The notes beneath the pieces are model-generated. The model worked only from the letters and a program-made list of their open reading frames with translations, was not told the DNA's origin and searched no databases. This document shows, piece after piece, positions 40,213-49,826 of a stretch of 64,000 bases of DNA (the stretch's first letter is position 1; each line of letters opens with the position of its first letter). Source of the DNA: Arenibacter sp. P308M17 (GTDB lineage: Bacteria > Bacteroidota > Bacteroidia > Flavobacteriales > Flavobacteriaceae); assembly GCF_003426735.1 (NCBI RefSeq), contig NZ_QVON01000004.1, positions 124,001 to 188,000 of the forward strand, read 5' to 3'. A program made the translations under genes and the position numbers.

Positions 40213-41484
40213 CTAATCCATTGGAAATCTATCCCTATCCCCCATGTCGCCATGTACGCTTATGGCAATCAACGCCAGAATTGCCAGTACCCCAAGCACG
40301 ATAAACAAATAGGCAAGCCATCTTTTAGGAGTTACCTTATCCATTTCCACATAAGGGAACTGGAAACCATTGGCATGCAGCAAAGCAAAAATCAATATTA
40401 TGTTCAATACATAAAGATGATGGTTAAGGTGCATTTCCCCTCCAAAAATCCCTGTAACAGCATAACTCATAAAGGTGTATGCTATGAGCATGATAAAAAA
40501 GGTAGCCATAACATCCTTTTGGGAGAATTCTTCTTTTTTAAATCTAAAAAGGATGGATAGCACCATTGCCAACAATACCAAAAGGACCATTATAGTGCTT
40601 GTGGAGGCAATGGATTCTATATTGGGCAGTTTCTCCAAACGTTTGGCAATATGGGCGTAGGTCAAGGATTCCCTGTAAACGATCAAGGGAATAAAAAGCA
40701 CCACAATGAATAGGGCGGACCAGTTTTCCCACTTTGTTGCCCTTGGAATTTCTTTAGGCCACTTGGAACTGAACACTCCATAGGCCATTCCCGTACCGCC
40801 ACAAAAACCGATACAATATTCCATAACATTCCACATATTAAAAGGAATCTGCCAAGTATTTCCAAGTACCTGTAAAAAATTACCAAAGCTAAAACCAATA
40901 CCCCCGCCCAACATAGCGTAAAAGGCCACCCTAATGGCTGAATTTCTCTTTTCCCTGGCCATATACCATAACATGGCCAATCCGGCACCAAAACAAAGTG
41001 CCCAGGCCTCCGATCTCGGAGGTGTCATTTTAAAGCCGATCTGCTCTATTAGGAAGTAATAACTTATAATTCCCCCTACCGTCATTTGCGAAAGCAACGC
41101 ACCCCACCTTACCCTATTTTCTTTTGTAGAATCCAAGGTAAGCCCTACCAGGCCGCCACCCAATAAACCAAATAAACCTCCAATAACGAAGAGCATTCCC
41201 AGGCCGTAATATGCATTGACAAAGTTATCCGCGAAACCATAGCCTACTACCCTGCCATAACTGATCATTCCCCCGGCTCCCCAACCTATGGCGGATGCCA
41301 AAGCCACCAACATCATTTTGTTGTACCAGTCTTTTCTGCCGGAAACGATTACCAAGGCCAGCCCCCCTATTGCTCCTGCCCAAGCGGCACCCTGTTCATG
41401 TCCAAACTGGCCCCGAATGGCCCAGGCAGTGGCCAGAGACATGGCTACTATCAATACTTGAATTCCTATTTTTTTAGTTTTCAC
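40213..41484 (-). CDS. Polytopic inner-membrane protein of unknown function
   Basis: The product is 423 residues with about ten to twelve hydrophobic helices and glycine-rich turns (WAIRGQFGHEQGAAWAGAIG, GWGAGGMISYGR, LFGLLGGGLVGL, YCIGFCGGTGMAYG, GGEMHLNHHLY). I do not recognise a named family. Conserved-looking polar residues inside membrane segments (RGQFGHEQG, EAWALCFGAG) would suit a transporter or membrane enzyme. It lies on the same strand between two SusC/SusD operons, about 540 bases upstream of the first SusC gene, so it may handle the products of the locus. Its 5' leader contains a 20-bp inverted repeat pair (41511-41672). Confidence 0.75.
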   Translation of the reverse strand: MKTKKIGIQVLIVAMSLATAWAIRGQFGHEQGAAWAGAIGGLALVIVSGRKDWYNKMMLVALASAIGWGAGGMISYGRVVGYGFADNFVNAYYGLGMLFVIGGLFGLLGGGLVGLTLDSTKENRVRWGALLSQMTVGGIISYYFLIEQIGFKMTPPRSEAWALCFGAGLAMLWYMAREKRNSAIRVAFYAMLGGGIGFSFGNFLQVLGNTWQIPFNMWNVMEYCIGFCGGTGMAYGVFSSKWPKEIPRATKWENWSALFIVVLFIPLIVYRESLTYAHIAKRLEKLPNIESIASTSTIMVLLVLLAMVLSILFRFKKEEFSQKDVMATFFIMLIAYTFMSYAVTGIFGGEMHLNHHLYVLNIILIFALLHANGFQFPYVEMDKVTPKRWLAYLFIVLGVLAILALIAISVHGDMGDRDRFPMD

Positions 41485-41510
41485 ACCTTTAAAATTTTGT
41501 AGTTATCCGA

Positions 41511-41672
41511 TGAACTCATCTTGACTTTTTCTATTACCTGCAAAATCATCATTTTGCACCCTAATTTTGTCTTTTTCTCTCACCGTAGCGCTGCTATGCT
41601 GATCCAAAAAGCCTTTATTAGGGCACAAAAGCATAACTTTTCGGTTGAAAACAAAAAGTCAAGATGAGTTCA
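41511..41672. repeat. 162-bp element with 20-bp perfect terminal inverted repeats
   Basis: The left end tgaactcatcttgacttttt (41511-41530) is exactly complementary to the right end 41653-41672. Inside are gcaaaa-tcatca-ttttgc and ccctaat/attaggg. The length and ends resemble a MITE, but no target-site duplication is evident. It ends 26 bases upstream of the membrane-protein start codon, so it would be transcribed into that gene's leader if the promoter lies beyond it. Confidence 0.7.
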
Positions 41673-41725
41673 ATAAAAAATTAATTAAAAAATATCTTAG
41701 TACATGACAAAATTTAATTCCGCAT

Positions 41726-41828
41726 GATTTTCCTCAATTTTCGGCCCCGACCCTAAAGCCCGCCTGTCCGCCCGTTCCGGTACGGACGGGAACGAAATAG
41801 TCGGGCAGGGGAGAAATCGAGGAAAATC
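41726..41828. repeat. Family C inverted repeat, copy 2, carrying a 51-bp insert in its loop
   Basis: The outer arms gattttcctcaattt and gaaatcgaggaaaatc match copy 1 (23788-23840) with one difference. The loop 'ccccgaccctaaag' is interrupted by the 51-bp module 41759-41809 that also occurs, inverted, at 29598-29648. A further palindromic tail (cctgcctaccggacaggcag) follows to about 41860. Confidence 0.78.
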
Positions 41829-42040
41829 AGGCTCCCCTGCCTACCGGACAGGCAGGCTTTAGGGCTGGGGGAAAAGCTGATTTTCAGAGAAACCTAGAAA
41901 GGTCGATTTCTATCATGCATTAAAATATATACCTAATAATAAGAGGCAGACCTTATGGAATGCCTCCTATAAAATTGCTAAACTAACTCGAATAAAAATT
42001 AACTAATGTTATGTTACGTATGTTTTGTAATTGAATATAG

Positions 42041-42120
42041 GTCTCGACTCCGCTCGACCGGACAATCTATCGTCTCTTCGAGCGCCCGTTCGGGCGAGGA
42101 GTTGAGAAGTCATTTCACGG
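42041..42120. repeat. Family B repeat, partial copy
   Basis: It contains ggtctcgactccgctcgacc, matching the end of the family B copies, and a hairpin cgcccg-tt-cgggcg (42083-42096). It begins 11 bases past the SusD stop on the minus strand and may end that transcript. Confidence 0.6.
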
Positions 42121-42131
42121 TTAACTTAACA

Positions 42132-43787
42132 CTAATACGGTTTTCCTGTACCCTGAAGCAACCACATTTTAGACCAGGCGCTGTTATTGCTAACATCTTC
42201 CCCTTTAAATGGGGTGGTTTCCAATTTACTTATAGCGGCCTCGGCATTTTGTGTATTGTTGTCTATTTCATCTATGTGATAATAGAAACGCAGGGGCAAT
42301 GCGGCACGTTTTGATGACGGACCTGTTTGAAGATCGGGCAGCCCGGTTCTTCTATAATCGAACCAAGCTTCGGTAGCCGCGGACCAACTGGCGATCCACT
42401 TTTGCTCCATAATATCTTCCAGCCCCCCATAAGGAGCACCCAAAATATAATCATCATACTGGTCCCCAACTCCCCAGGCTTCCATAGACTGCCTAATTCC
42501 TTGGTTATAATGGCTCTCCGGACCTCCGCCAGCCCAACCTTTGAGAGCTGCTTCCGCCAAGATAAAATGAACCTCGGCGGCAGAAATCAAACGGGCCTTT
42601 AATAAAGGCCCATTGGCGGCCTTGTAAATATCATTAAGTTGTGAAACACTGGCATTGTACAAAGCCTGTGTAGCATCCTTTTTTAAATTAAAGGCTGGTC
42701 CAAAAGGAATAGCTGTTGGTATTCCCACATATTCCTTATCGAAATCCACCGGAACACCTACAATTTCCAAGTGGTCGTCTACCAATTTTTGGCCCACATA
42801 TCGTTCCCCATCCCTAATCTCATCGGTATCCTCCGGTTCGCCTACGGCCAAAACCAAGGGTGTTTCAATTTTATTGGCCCATACCCCTAATCTGGGATCG
42901 TCCAAATCCTGTAAGGCATCCACCAAGGTCTTGGCCATTTTTATCCTGAAATATGCTCCCTGGGGATCGTCATCGAAAGCTGTATTGGTAGGCCAGGAAT
43001 CATTTACGGTATTGCCTACATAAGCCATTGCCGCATCATCGGCAGCATTTAAGATTAAAGGGTACTGTCCCGGATTGGAGGTTATCCTGCCAATGCCATC
43101 CGCTGCCAGACCGGGTTCTTTGTCCGATATGCGCATATAGTACCTAAGGGCCAAAGAATTGGCAAATTTTCTCCATTTGGCAACATCCCCACCAAAAAGC
43201 ACGTCCTGATCGGCTTGTATGCTAAAGTATTCACTCTGGTTCTTGGACAGAAGGGTATTGGCCCTGCCCAAGTCGGTCAAAATCCCCAAATAAATATCTT
43301 TCTGGTCATCAAAGGCCGCATCAAAAAATTCAGCTCCCTCATCTCCCCTAAGGGCTTCGGAATAAGGAGCATCCCCCCATAGATCCGTAATCATGCCGAA
43401 CAAATAAGCCTTCATCACCAACCCAACACCAATATGGAATTCCAGATTATCGGCTTCCGCCTTTTCTATCAAAGTTTTGTTGTTGGTCAACAAGCTATAA
43501 TATCCGTTCCAACTGTGGGAACGATTGTTCCAATCATAGGCATTGTGGCCACTGGACCAACCATCTTTTTGGGTATGTTGCATCACCCCCGCAATGTCCC
43601 CAAATCCCAAACCTACCACATTCTTGGCCGTGCCTGAGATTACTGTCCCCACCAACAGATTGGGATCCACATTTTCCGAACCAATTTGATTGGGATTTTC
43701 GTTCAAATCCTCTAGGCCATGGCAAGAAACCAATACGGTAAGCCCCAAAACCATTATGGCCATTTTACTTTTTATCTGATACATCAT
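42132..43787 (-). CDS. SusD/RagB family nutrient-binding outer-membrane lipoprotein (SusD-like 2 group)
   Basis: The product is 551 residues; a second Met directly follows the first, so the start is 43787 or 43784. The lipoprotein signal ends at TVLVSC. The LNENPNQIGSENVDPNLL start, GDIAGVMQHTQKDGW, MKAYLFGMITDLWGDAPYSEAL, FGGDVAKWRKFANSLALRYY, EVHFILAEAALKGW and EAWFDYRRTGLPDL are typical of the larger SusD-like subfamily. It pairs with the SusC encoded 15 bases upstream. It differs clearly from the SusD at 35059, so the two transporters probably take different substrates. Confidence 0.94.
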   Translation of the reverse strand: MMYQIKSKMAIMVLGLTVLVSCHGLEDLNENPNQIGSENVDPNLLVGTVISGTAKNVVGLGFGDIAGVMQHTQKDGWSSGHNAYDWNNRSHSWNGYYSLLTNNKTLIEKAEADNLEFHIGVGLVMKAYLFGMITDLWGDAPYSEALRGDEGAEFFDAAFDDQKDIYLGILTDLGRANTLLSKNQSEYFSIQADQDVLFGGDVAKWRKFANSLALRYYMRISDKEPGLAADGIGRITSNPGQYPLILNAADDAAMAYVGNTVNDSWPTNTAFDDDPQGAYFRIKMAKTLVDALQDLDDPRLGVWANKIETPLVLAVGEPEDTDEIRDGERYVGQKLVDDHLEIVGVPVDFDKEYVGIPTAIPFGPAFNLKKDATQALYNASVSQLNDIYKAANGPLLKARLISAAEVHFILAEAALKGWAGGGPESHYNQGIRQSMEAWGVGDQYDDYILGAPYGGLEDIMEQKWIASWSAATEAWFDYRRTGLPDLQTGPSSKRAALPLRFYYHIDEIDNNTQNAEAAISKLETTPFKGEDVSNNSAWSKMWLLQGTGKPY

Positions 43788-43802
43788 GATCTTAGTTTTT
43801 TA

Positions 43803-46800
43803 TTAAAATGTTATACCAATTTTAAATCCGACGGGAACTACCCAGGGGTCCACATTATAGCGCTCTATGCCTTGCTTAAATTGTGTTCCGCGTTTATCCC
43901 TTCCCGATTCTGCCTGAAATGCCCTTTCCGGATCAACACCAAAAGCAGAATCCTTGGTCCACAACATAATATTACGGCTATATACGGACAAGCTAATATT
44001 GTCCAATCCTGTTCTATCCAGAAGTTTACTGGGCAAACTATAGCTTAAGGAGATTTCCCTTAACTTAATATAATCTGCTTCGAACATATGTTGGGTTCCA
44101 AATTCCCATGGATGTGACGCTGCAAAAGGGAAAAATATAGTTCCGTCTTCTCCCAAATTCTCACTTTCCAATATAAAATTACCGTTCTCATCATGATATC
44201 CCAACACTCCGGGATAAAATGCACCATCATAGACAACACTTCCGCCAAAAGTTTCAGGAAACCCACCTTCTCCGGGAGTTCCGCCCACGGGGTAAAAATC
44301 ATCCCCGAACATCAATTGATCGGCATTATCCAAAACCCATTGCTTCAATTCGGGTCCGGCCTCGGCTATTCCGGGATTCACCAAATTATCCAAAAGCTGT
44401 TGACCATAGCCATCCTCCACCATGTACCTGGAAGTCTGTGACATATATTCTCCTCCCGAACGCCAATCGAAGGTAAGGTTTAAGGAAAAGTTTTTATAGG
44501 TAAGACTGGATTGCAGACCCATAACAAAATCGGGATTATAATTTCCAACTTTTACACGTTCCTCCTGTGGAAGAAACTCCCCTTCATCCCCATCAATCAA
44601 TGGATATCCAAAATAAGGAGAATTGGTATCGGTTACCCTAAGTTTTCTTGGAGAATAAATATTTCCTACCAAACCGTCCTCGCCCGTAGCCGGATTGGCC
44701 ACATATGCTCTGGACACACTTTTGTTCTCGCTCCATAATTCAATATAATCTACCCCTGGGGCCAGGGCAATAACTTTGGATTCATTGGTGGTATAATTCA
44801 AATTTAGATCCCAGTTCCAATTTTCAGTTCTAATGGGCGTAATGCCCAAGGACAGTTCATAACCCTTACTTTCCAATACCCCTGCATTAATGCTCACGCT
44901 ATTGTATCCAGAAGACCCCGGAATGGGGATACTGGGTACAATCTGATTTTTGTTTTCCACTGTATAATAGGTGCCTTCAAACCGGAATCTATTATTGAAC
45001 ATGGTCAAATCCAATCCCAACTCCTGTGAAGTGGCCTCTTCCGGCTCCAGGGTGGGTGTACTCAAGCTCCCGGGAGCCGAATATAATACTGCATTTTCCC
45101 ATTGACCGGCATTGTTGTAATAGGCCCCTAACTGATAAGGATTTGTATCGTTACCCACTCTTGCCCAACCACCTCTCAGTTTAAATAGGTCTACCTTGGG
45201 AATATCTATTACCTCACTTAGGAGAAAACTTAAAGAGGCAGAGGGATAGAAATAAGATCTATTGTCCACCGGCAGGGTACTGGACCAGTCGTTCCTTGCG
45301 GAAACATCCAGATACAGCATATCCATAAACCCAAAATTCCCTAGGGCATAGACACTATTAATTCCCCTTTCACTCATAAAACTGGAATAATTAAGCGCCG
45401 TTGGGGCAATATTGGAAACCGTAAAAAGATCCGGAACCACAAGTCCGACCCTGGATGCGGCCGAATTATTAAGCCCCGTATTCTTTTGGTACATCAAGTT
45501 CCCGCCCCCGGAAATACTGAAATCGAAAGCGCCCAGATCCTTGGTAAAGGTAGCCAATAGGTCTACGTTGGTCTCCACCCCATCGGTCTTGGAAATACCA
45601 TAGGTACCATTGTTCGTTTCCCCACTGTATCCGGGCGACATTTTGGTCTCCTGGGTCTGATTATACGTATTTAAGTTATAACTGCTCCTTATTTTAAAGG
45701 AAGGCGAAATATTCCAGTCCATTACCATATTTCCATAGATCCTATAACGGGAGTAGCTGTTGTTTACCCCATAGGCCAGAAAATAAGGGTTATTATAGCC
45801 CGGGGCCAAGGTCAATACGTCCGTTCCAGGTAGATCATAATCCCTCAACAGGCCCAGATCAATATTGCCAGGAGTGGAATATGCCCATTGCAGGGGATTG
45901 GCACCCCTGTTGGAAGCAGGCCGGTTATCGGCAAAACTATGTACCACATTTACATTGGTACTGAAAATTAATTTGTCGTTCAAGTTAGAGGAGGCCGACA
46001 GGGAAAAGCTATTCCTGTTGACGTCGGAATTGGGTACCAAGCCCGTATTTTGCATATTGGTCACCCCCATTCTGTAATTCATAACCTTGGTACTATTGCT
46101 GATCTCCAGACTGTTGGTTGTTGTAATTCCGGTCTGCACAAAATTCTTAACGTTATTGGGATAGGATTTCAATTCGGTAGGAATTGGAACGCCATTGGCA
46201 TCCAAAGGCGCATTCCATTGTACCGCAAAATAGCCCTTATCCAATTCCGGACCTCCATTGCCCCCGGTCAGCGCTACATCCGGCATGAGGTAACTACCCC
46301 CCTGCGATTCAGGGGAGAAGGAAAAATACCCGGACGCAAACCTAGTTTGTTGATCCAAAAACCTATAGGGAACATCAAATACCGTATTGGTGGTAAAGGA
46401 AACTTTCATCTTTTCATTATCCTTTGCCTTTTTGGTAGTAATCAACACCACCCCATTACCTGCTCGGGAACCGTACAAAGCTGCAGCACTGGGTCCTTTT
46501 AGGATACTGACATCCTCAATACTATTGGGATCCAAATCCGACACGGCATTTCCATAATCCACACGGTTATCATTACCAAACCCCCCTATATTGTTCAAGG
46601 AATTGGATACCGGAACCCCATCTATCACAAATAATGGCTGGTTGTCGGAACTCAGGGAAATGGCACCACGTATCACCATACTCACGGAAGAACCTGTACC
46701 TCCCGTAGAGTTTAGGGTAACACCGGCCACCTTACCGGACAAGGAATTTAAGACGTTCTCCTGGGCCACCCTGGTCAGCTCCTCCCCAGCTACATTTTCT

Positions 46801-47201
46801 ACCGAATATCCTAAGGATTTATCCTCCCTTTTAATACCCAGGGCCGTTACCACCACCTCATCCAGGGCCTGGGCACCGGGCACTAGGGCAATGCTAATGG
46901 AAGTTCTTCCATTGACCGCCACTTCCTGTGTCTCAAAACCTAAATAGGAATAGACCAATACTCCATTTCCATTGGGGACATTAATACTGTAATTGCCATC
47001 AAAATCCGCAGACACCCCTTGGGTAGTACCTTGTAATACTATACTTACCCCTGGCAAAGGCATTCCGTCTTCAGAGGACGTTACATTCCCCGATACCGTA
47101 TGTTGTGCGGATTGTGCCGTTGCGGAGGTAGTTCCCAAAACTAGCAGCATCAGGAACAATTGCCCTACAATCCGTATGTTGTTTTTTAAATATGTGTTCA
47201 T
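43803..47201 (-). CDS. SusC/RagA family TonB-dependent outer-membrane transporter
   Basis: The product is 1,132 residues with signal peptide (IVGQLFLMLLVLGTTSATA, then Gln). A carboxypeptidase-regulatory-like domain (VSGNVTSSEDGMPLPGVSIV) precedes the plug with DEVVVTALGIKREDKSLGYS, LSGKVAGVTL and SIEDVSILKGPSAAALYGSR. The barrel ends in VGFKIGITF. It forms a unit with the SusD gene 15 bases downstream and the PKD lipoprotein 51 bases upstream. It is the second SusC in the locus and clearly not a recent duplicate of the first. Confidence 0.95.
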   Translation of the reverse strand: MNTYLKNNIRIVGQLFLMLLVLGTTSATAQSAQHTVSGNVTSSEDGMPLPGVSIVLQGTTQGVSADFDGNYSINVPNGNGVLVYSYLGFETQEVAVNGRTSISIALVPGAQALDEVVVTALGIKREDKSLGYSVENVAGEELTRVAQENVLNSLSGKVAGVTLNSTGGTGSSVSMVIRGAISLSSDNQPLFVIDGVPVSNSLNNIGGFGNDNRVDYGNAVSDLDPNSIEDVSILKGPSAAALYGSRAGNGVVLITTKKAKDNEKMKVSFTTNTVFDVPYRFLDQQTRFASGYFSFSPESQGGSYLMPDVALTGGNGGPELDKGYFAVQWNAPLDANGVPIPTELKSYPNNVKNFVQTGITTTNSLEISNSTKVMNYRMGVTNMQNTGLVPNSDVNRNSFSLSASSNLNDKLIFSTNVNVVHSFADNRPASNRGANPLQWAYSTPGNIDLGLLRDYDLPGTDVLTLAPGYNNPYFLAYGVNNSYSRYRIYGNMVMDWNISPSFKIRSSYNLNTYNQTQETKMSPGYSGETNNGTYGISKTDGVETNVDLLATFTKDLGAFDFSISGGGNLMYQKNTGLNNSAASRVGLVVPDLFTVSNIAPTALNYSSFMSERGINSVYALGNFGFMDMLYLDVSARNDWSSTLPVDNRSYFYPSASLSFLLSEVIDIPKVDLFKLRGGWARVGNDTNPYQLGAYYNNAGQWENAVLYSAPGSLSTPTLEPEEATSQELGLDLTMFNNRFRFEGTYYTVENKNQIVPSIPIPGSSGYNSVSINAGVLESKGYELSLGITPIRTENWNWDLNLNYTTNESKVIALAPGVDYIELWSENKSVSRAYVANPATGEDGLVGNIYSPRKLRVTDTNSPYFGYPLIDGDEGEFLPQEERVKVGNYNPDFVMGLQSSLTYKNFSLNLTFDWRSGGEYMSQTSRYMVEDGYGQQLLDNLVNPGIAEAGPELKQWVLDNADQLMFGDDFYPVGGTPGEGGFPETFGGSVVYDGAFYPGVLGYHDENGNFILESENLGEDGTIFFPFAASHPWEFGTQHMFEADYIKLREISLSYSLPSKLLDRTGLDNISLSVYSRNIMLWTKDSAFGVDPERAFQAESGRDKRGTQFKQGIERYNVDPWVVPVGFKIGITF

Positions 47202-47252
47202 AAAATTATATTGTAGTTAGTTATTTTTATGATTGATTATCCATTATAAAGA

Positions 47253-48203
47253 CTATTGAACCACTTCAAAGGTCAGCACAAGTGCGTGGGTATTGAGTGG
47301 CGCATAATCTGGGGAGGCAGATACAAACATGACCGCTCTCATTGTATTTTCCTTAACCTCTTGGACAATTACCCTTCTCTCATAATCTATAATACCAAAA
47401 AACATGGTTCCAGAAAAGCTTAGCGTAGTAACTCCATTGTAGGTTAAAGCCCCTCCAGGACCATATACGGATCCAACAGTTAAATCAGCACCTTCTTCAT
47501 AAGTAAAAGTGGCATCCTCCTCAGGAGTATACAGACCTGTACAAAGGCCAAAATCTTGGTTGATACTTGGATTTTTAATTCCAGCCCCTCCTGTCGTCAA
47601 GAATTGATACACCAAGCCACTAAAGGCCGCCCCATCTTTTATATCCATAGAATAGCCCCCATCATAATGAAAGGTATACTCATCCTGATAGACCTCGCCC
47701 AATCCCAATCCTGAGCCAAATATACCGGAAGGAAGCGGTTTTGGCGCTTCTTCATAGGCGGTCAGTTCCGCATCGGCATTGGCAAAATAATCCCCCGATG
47801 AATGGATACTGGAAATCCTCCATGTTTTACCATTTTCCGCCAAAGGTCCACCGGTTAGCAATACATAAGGTGTTATCTCGATTCCAATCCTCATCTCCTT
47901 GGTTAAGGTTGTCCCATCCTCGGCAGTAGCTGTTAATTTTGTTTCATAATACCCGGCTGCCGCGTAGTTATGAACAGGATTCTTTTCTGTACTTGTAGTG
48001 CCATCCCCAAAATCCCATGTCCATGAAACGGCATTATTGGTCAACCCCTGGAAGGCTACTTTTTTTCCTACCGTACTCTGAAAAATATCAGCGGTAAAAG
48101 GAATATCTTCCGTACTGGAACTATCATCTGAGCTACAGGAAGACAGGGATAGCAGCATCGAAAATAAAACTCCATACAACAGTATTAGATTCTTTTTAGT
48201 CAT
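47253..48203 (-). CDS. PKD-domain surface lipoprotein preceding SusC
   Basis: The product is 316 residues from ATG 48203; an in-frame TTG two codons earlier is less likely. The lipobox is LSLSSC. A PKD domain occupies about residues 35-105 (AVSWTWDFGDGTTSTEKNPV, NYAAAGYYETKLTA). The remaining 200 residues (GKTWRISSIHSSGDYF, EYTFHYDGGYSMDIKDG, TLSFSGTMFFGIIDY) form a beta-rich module seen in flavobacterial SusD-associated surface proteins, perhaps substrate binding. It is the first gene of the operon PKD-SusC-SusD and divergent from the ceramidase-like gene at 48508. Confidence 0.88.
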   Translation of the reverse strand: MTKKNLILLYGVLFSMLLSLSSCSSDDSSSTEDIPFTADIFQSTVGKKVAFQGLTNNAVSWTWDFGDGTTSTEKNPVHNYAAAGYYETKLTATAEDGTTLTKEMRIGIEITPYVLLTGGPLAENGKTWRISSIHSSGDYFANADAELTAYEEAPKPLPSGIFGSGLGLGEVYQDEYTFHYDGGYSMDIKDGAAFSGLVYQFLTTGGAGIKNPSINQDFGLCTGLYTPEEDATFTYEEGADLTVGSVYGPGGALTYNGVTTLSFSGTMFFGIIDYERRVIVQEVKENTMRAVMFVSASPDYAPLNTHALVLTFEVVQ

Positions 48204-48422
48204 AAACAACAGTTTTTAGTTAGTTTTTTTTGCAGTCAAAGATCAAAAATTACCATTTACCAATATCTTGTTACCAACTTGATAACCTCCAGTTAACGAT
48301 ATGTTAATATTAGAACCTTTTGAATGCACTATTACCAAAAATATGTTTAAATTTTTCAAAACAATTCAGATATATTATTAAATATACATTAAATATTAAC
48401 CCTCGATTTAAGAAAATAAATA

Positions 48423-48430
48423 TATTTTTG
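48423..48430 (+). promoter_or_regulatory. Candidate -7 box for the first ceramidase-like gene (TATTTTTG)
   Basis: It matches TAnnTTTG in the very A/T-rich divergent region. The leader to the start codon would be about 70 bases and contains the palindromes atgcatgcat and catttaaatg. There is no -33 element; low confidence. Confidence 0.3.
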
Positions 48431-48507
48431 TAAAACAAGTCAATATTCTTATTAAGTTTTATGCATGCATAATAGGAGCATTTTTTAACATTTAAATGTG
48501 AAAATTT

Positions 48508-49794
48508 ATGGAACATATTTCTTACAATTTTTGTAAGCCAAAGTTGCTACTGCAAATCCTTTTCTTTTTAGTTTCCATAAGTATCCATTCGCAGCAACTA
48601 AAGGCCGGCGCGGCCAAAAGAATTATTACCCCTCACCCGCTTATTTTGGTTTCCGGCGGCGTAGGGACCCCCAAACCCGCTACTGAAAAAAAAGGGGAAC
48701 TTTATGTTAGGGCCATGGTACTGGAAAAAGGGACGGAAAAAATAGCCATTGTCAATATCGATAATTTAGGATGGCCTGCGGCACTAGGCAATAGGGCCAG
48801 AAAATTGATCAGGGACATTCCGTTCAACAATATACTCATAGGGGCCACACATACCCATAGCGCTCCCGACGCCTATGCCTTCCCGGACGAAAAGGGCAAT
48901 TATGCGGCAGATTTAAAATATCTTGACTGGTGCGTTACCCAAATTGCGGATGCTGTAAACGAAGCCTCCGCCAATTTGGAACCCGCCAAATTAAAGATTG
49001 CGGTAGGCGAAGCAAAAGGAAAAATAGCCTACAATTATTACGCCCCGGATCTGTACGATCCAAGGTGCGGTATCATACAGGCCCTTGGTACCAAAGGAAA
49101 AAATAAAGACCTGCCCATAGTAACATTGGTAAACTATGCCATTCATCCAGAGGTAATTGGCAACGATCAAGGAATACTTAGTCCTGACCTTATAGGCCCA
49201 CTTTATGATAGGATTGAAACCAAGGCAGGTGGGATGGCCCTTTTCATGAACGGTGCCCAAGGGGGCATGGTAACGGCAGACAATAGAAAGGACAATAATA
49301 AGGAGGCCAATGATTGGGAGGAATGTAAACGCATAGGAAACCTTCTGGCAGATGAGGCCCTGAGGATTTTATCGGAGGCCGAAATCCAAGAAGACCCGGT
49401 ACTCTTTTGTACCTCCGCCCAGGCCCAATTCCCGATAGATTCGGAAATGATGCGCTACATTTTAAATAATTCGCCTTTAAAAATGAGCGATTCGGATCGC
49501 TTTATCAATACCACCCTTAACCTAATAAATATTGGAACGGCGCAAATCCTGACCATACCAGGGGAAGCCTTGCCCAATATAGGATATTATTTAAAAAGAA
49601 ACATGCCCACGGAACATCCATTCCTTTTTGGATTGACCAACGACGCCTTTGGGTATATATTGACCAAAGAAGATTTTAACAGTTTTAAAAAATATACCTA
49701 TGTAAGTAAAACCAGCCTAGGGGAAAGAACAGCTGAAATCCTAATCAAGGATTTATTGACCCTAATCCAGAACAGTCCAAAACCCAATAAATAA
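48508..49794 (+). CDS. Neutral ceramidase family hydrolase (1 of 3)
   Basis: The product is 428 residues with an N-terminal signal (LLLQILFFLVSISIHSQ). It belongs to the neutral/alkaline non-lysosomal ceramidase N-terminal domain family: AGAAKRIITPHP at the start, LYVRAMVLEKGTEKIAIVNID, the metal/catalytic segment NILIGATHTHSAPDAY, VNYAIHPEVIGN, ALFMNGAQGGMVT and LTIPGEALPNIGYYL. The family includes zinc amidases that split ceramide into sphingosine and fatty acid, but many bacterial members in polysaccharide loci have no known substrate. It lacks the long C-terminal Ig-like domain of true ceramidases. It is followed by the PqaA-like gene after 32 bases. Confidence 0.85.
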   Translation: MEHISYNFCKPKLLLQILFFLVSISIHSQQLKAGAAKRIITPHPLILVSGGVGTPKPATEKKGELYVRAMVLEKGTEKIAIVNIDNLGWPAALGNRARKLIRDIPFNNILIGATHTHSAPDAYAFPDEKGNYAADLKYLDWCVTQIADAVNEASANLEPAKLKIAVGEAKGKIAYNYYAPDLYDPRCGIIQALGTKGKNKDLPIVTLVNYAIHPEVIGNDQGILSPDLIGPLYDRIETKAGGMALFMNGAQGGMVTADNRKDNNKEANDWEECKRIGNLLADEALRILSEAEIQEDPVLFCTSAQAQFPIDSEMMRYILNNSPLKMSDSDRFINTTLNLINIGTAQILTIPGEALPNIGYYLKRNMPTEHPFLFGLTNDAFGYILTKEDFNSFKKYTYVSKTSLGERTAEILIKDLLTLIQNSPKPNK

Positions 49795-49826
49795 TACAAT
49801 AACAAAAAAACAATAAATATCTACAT

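Larger units (their letters stand above)
41485..42131. other. 647-bp intergenic region made largely of repeats
   Basis: No gene. It contains a terminal-inverted-repeat element (41511-41672), a family C repeat with a 51-bp insert and a G/C-rich tail (41726-41880), and a partial family B element next to the SusD stop codon (42041-42120). Confidence 0.6.
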
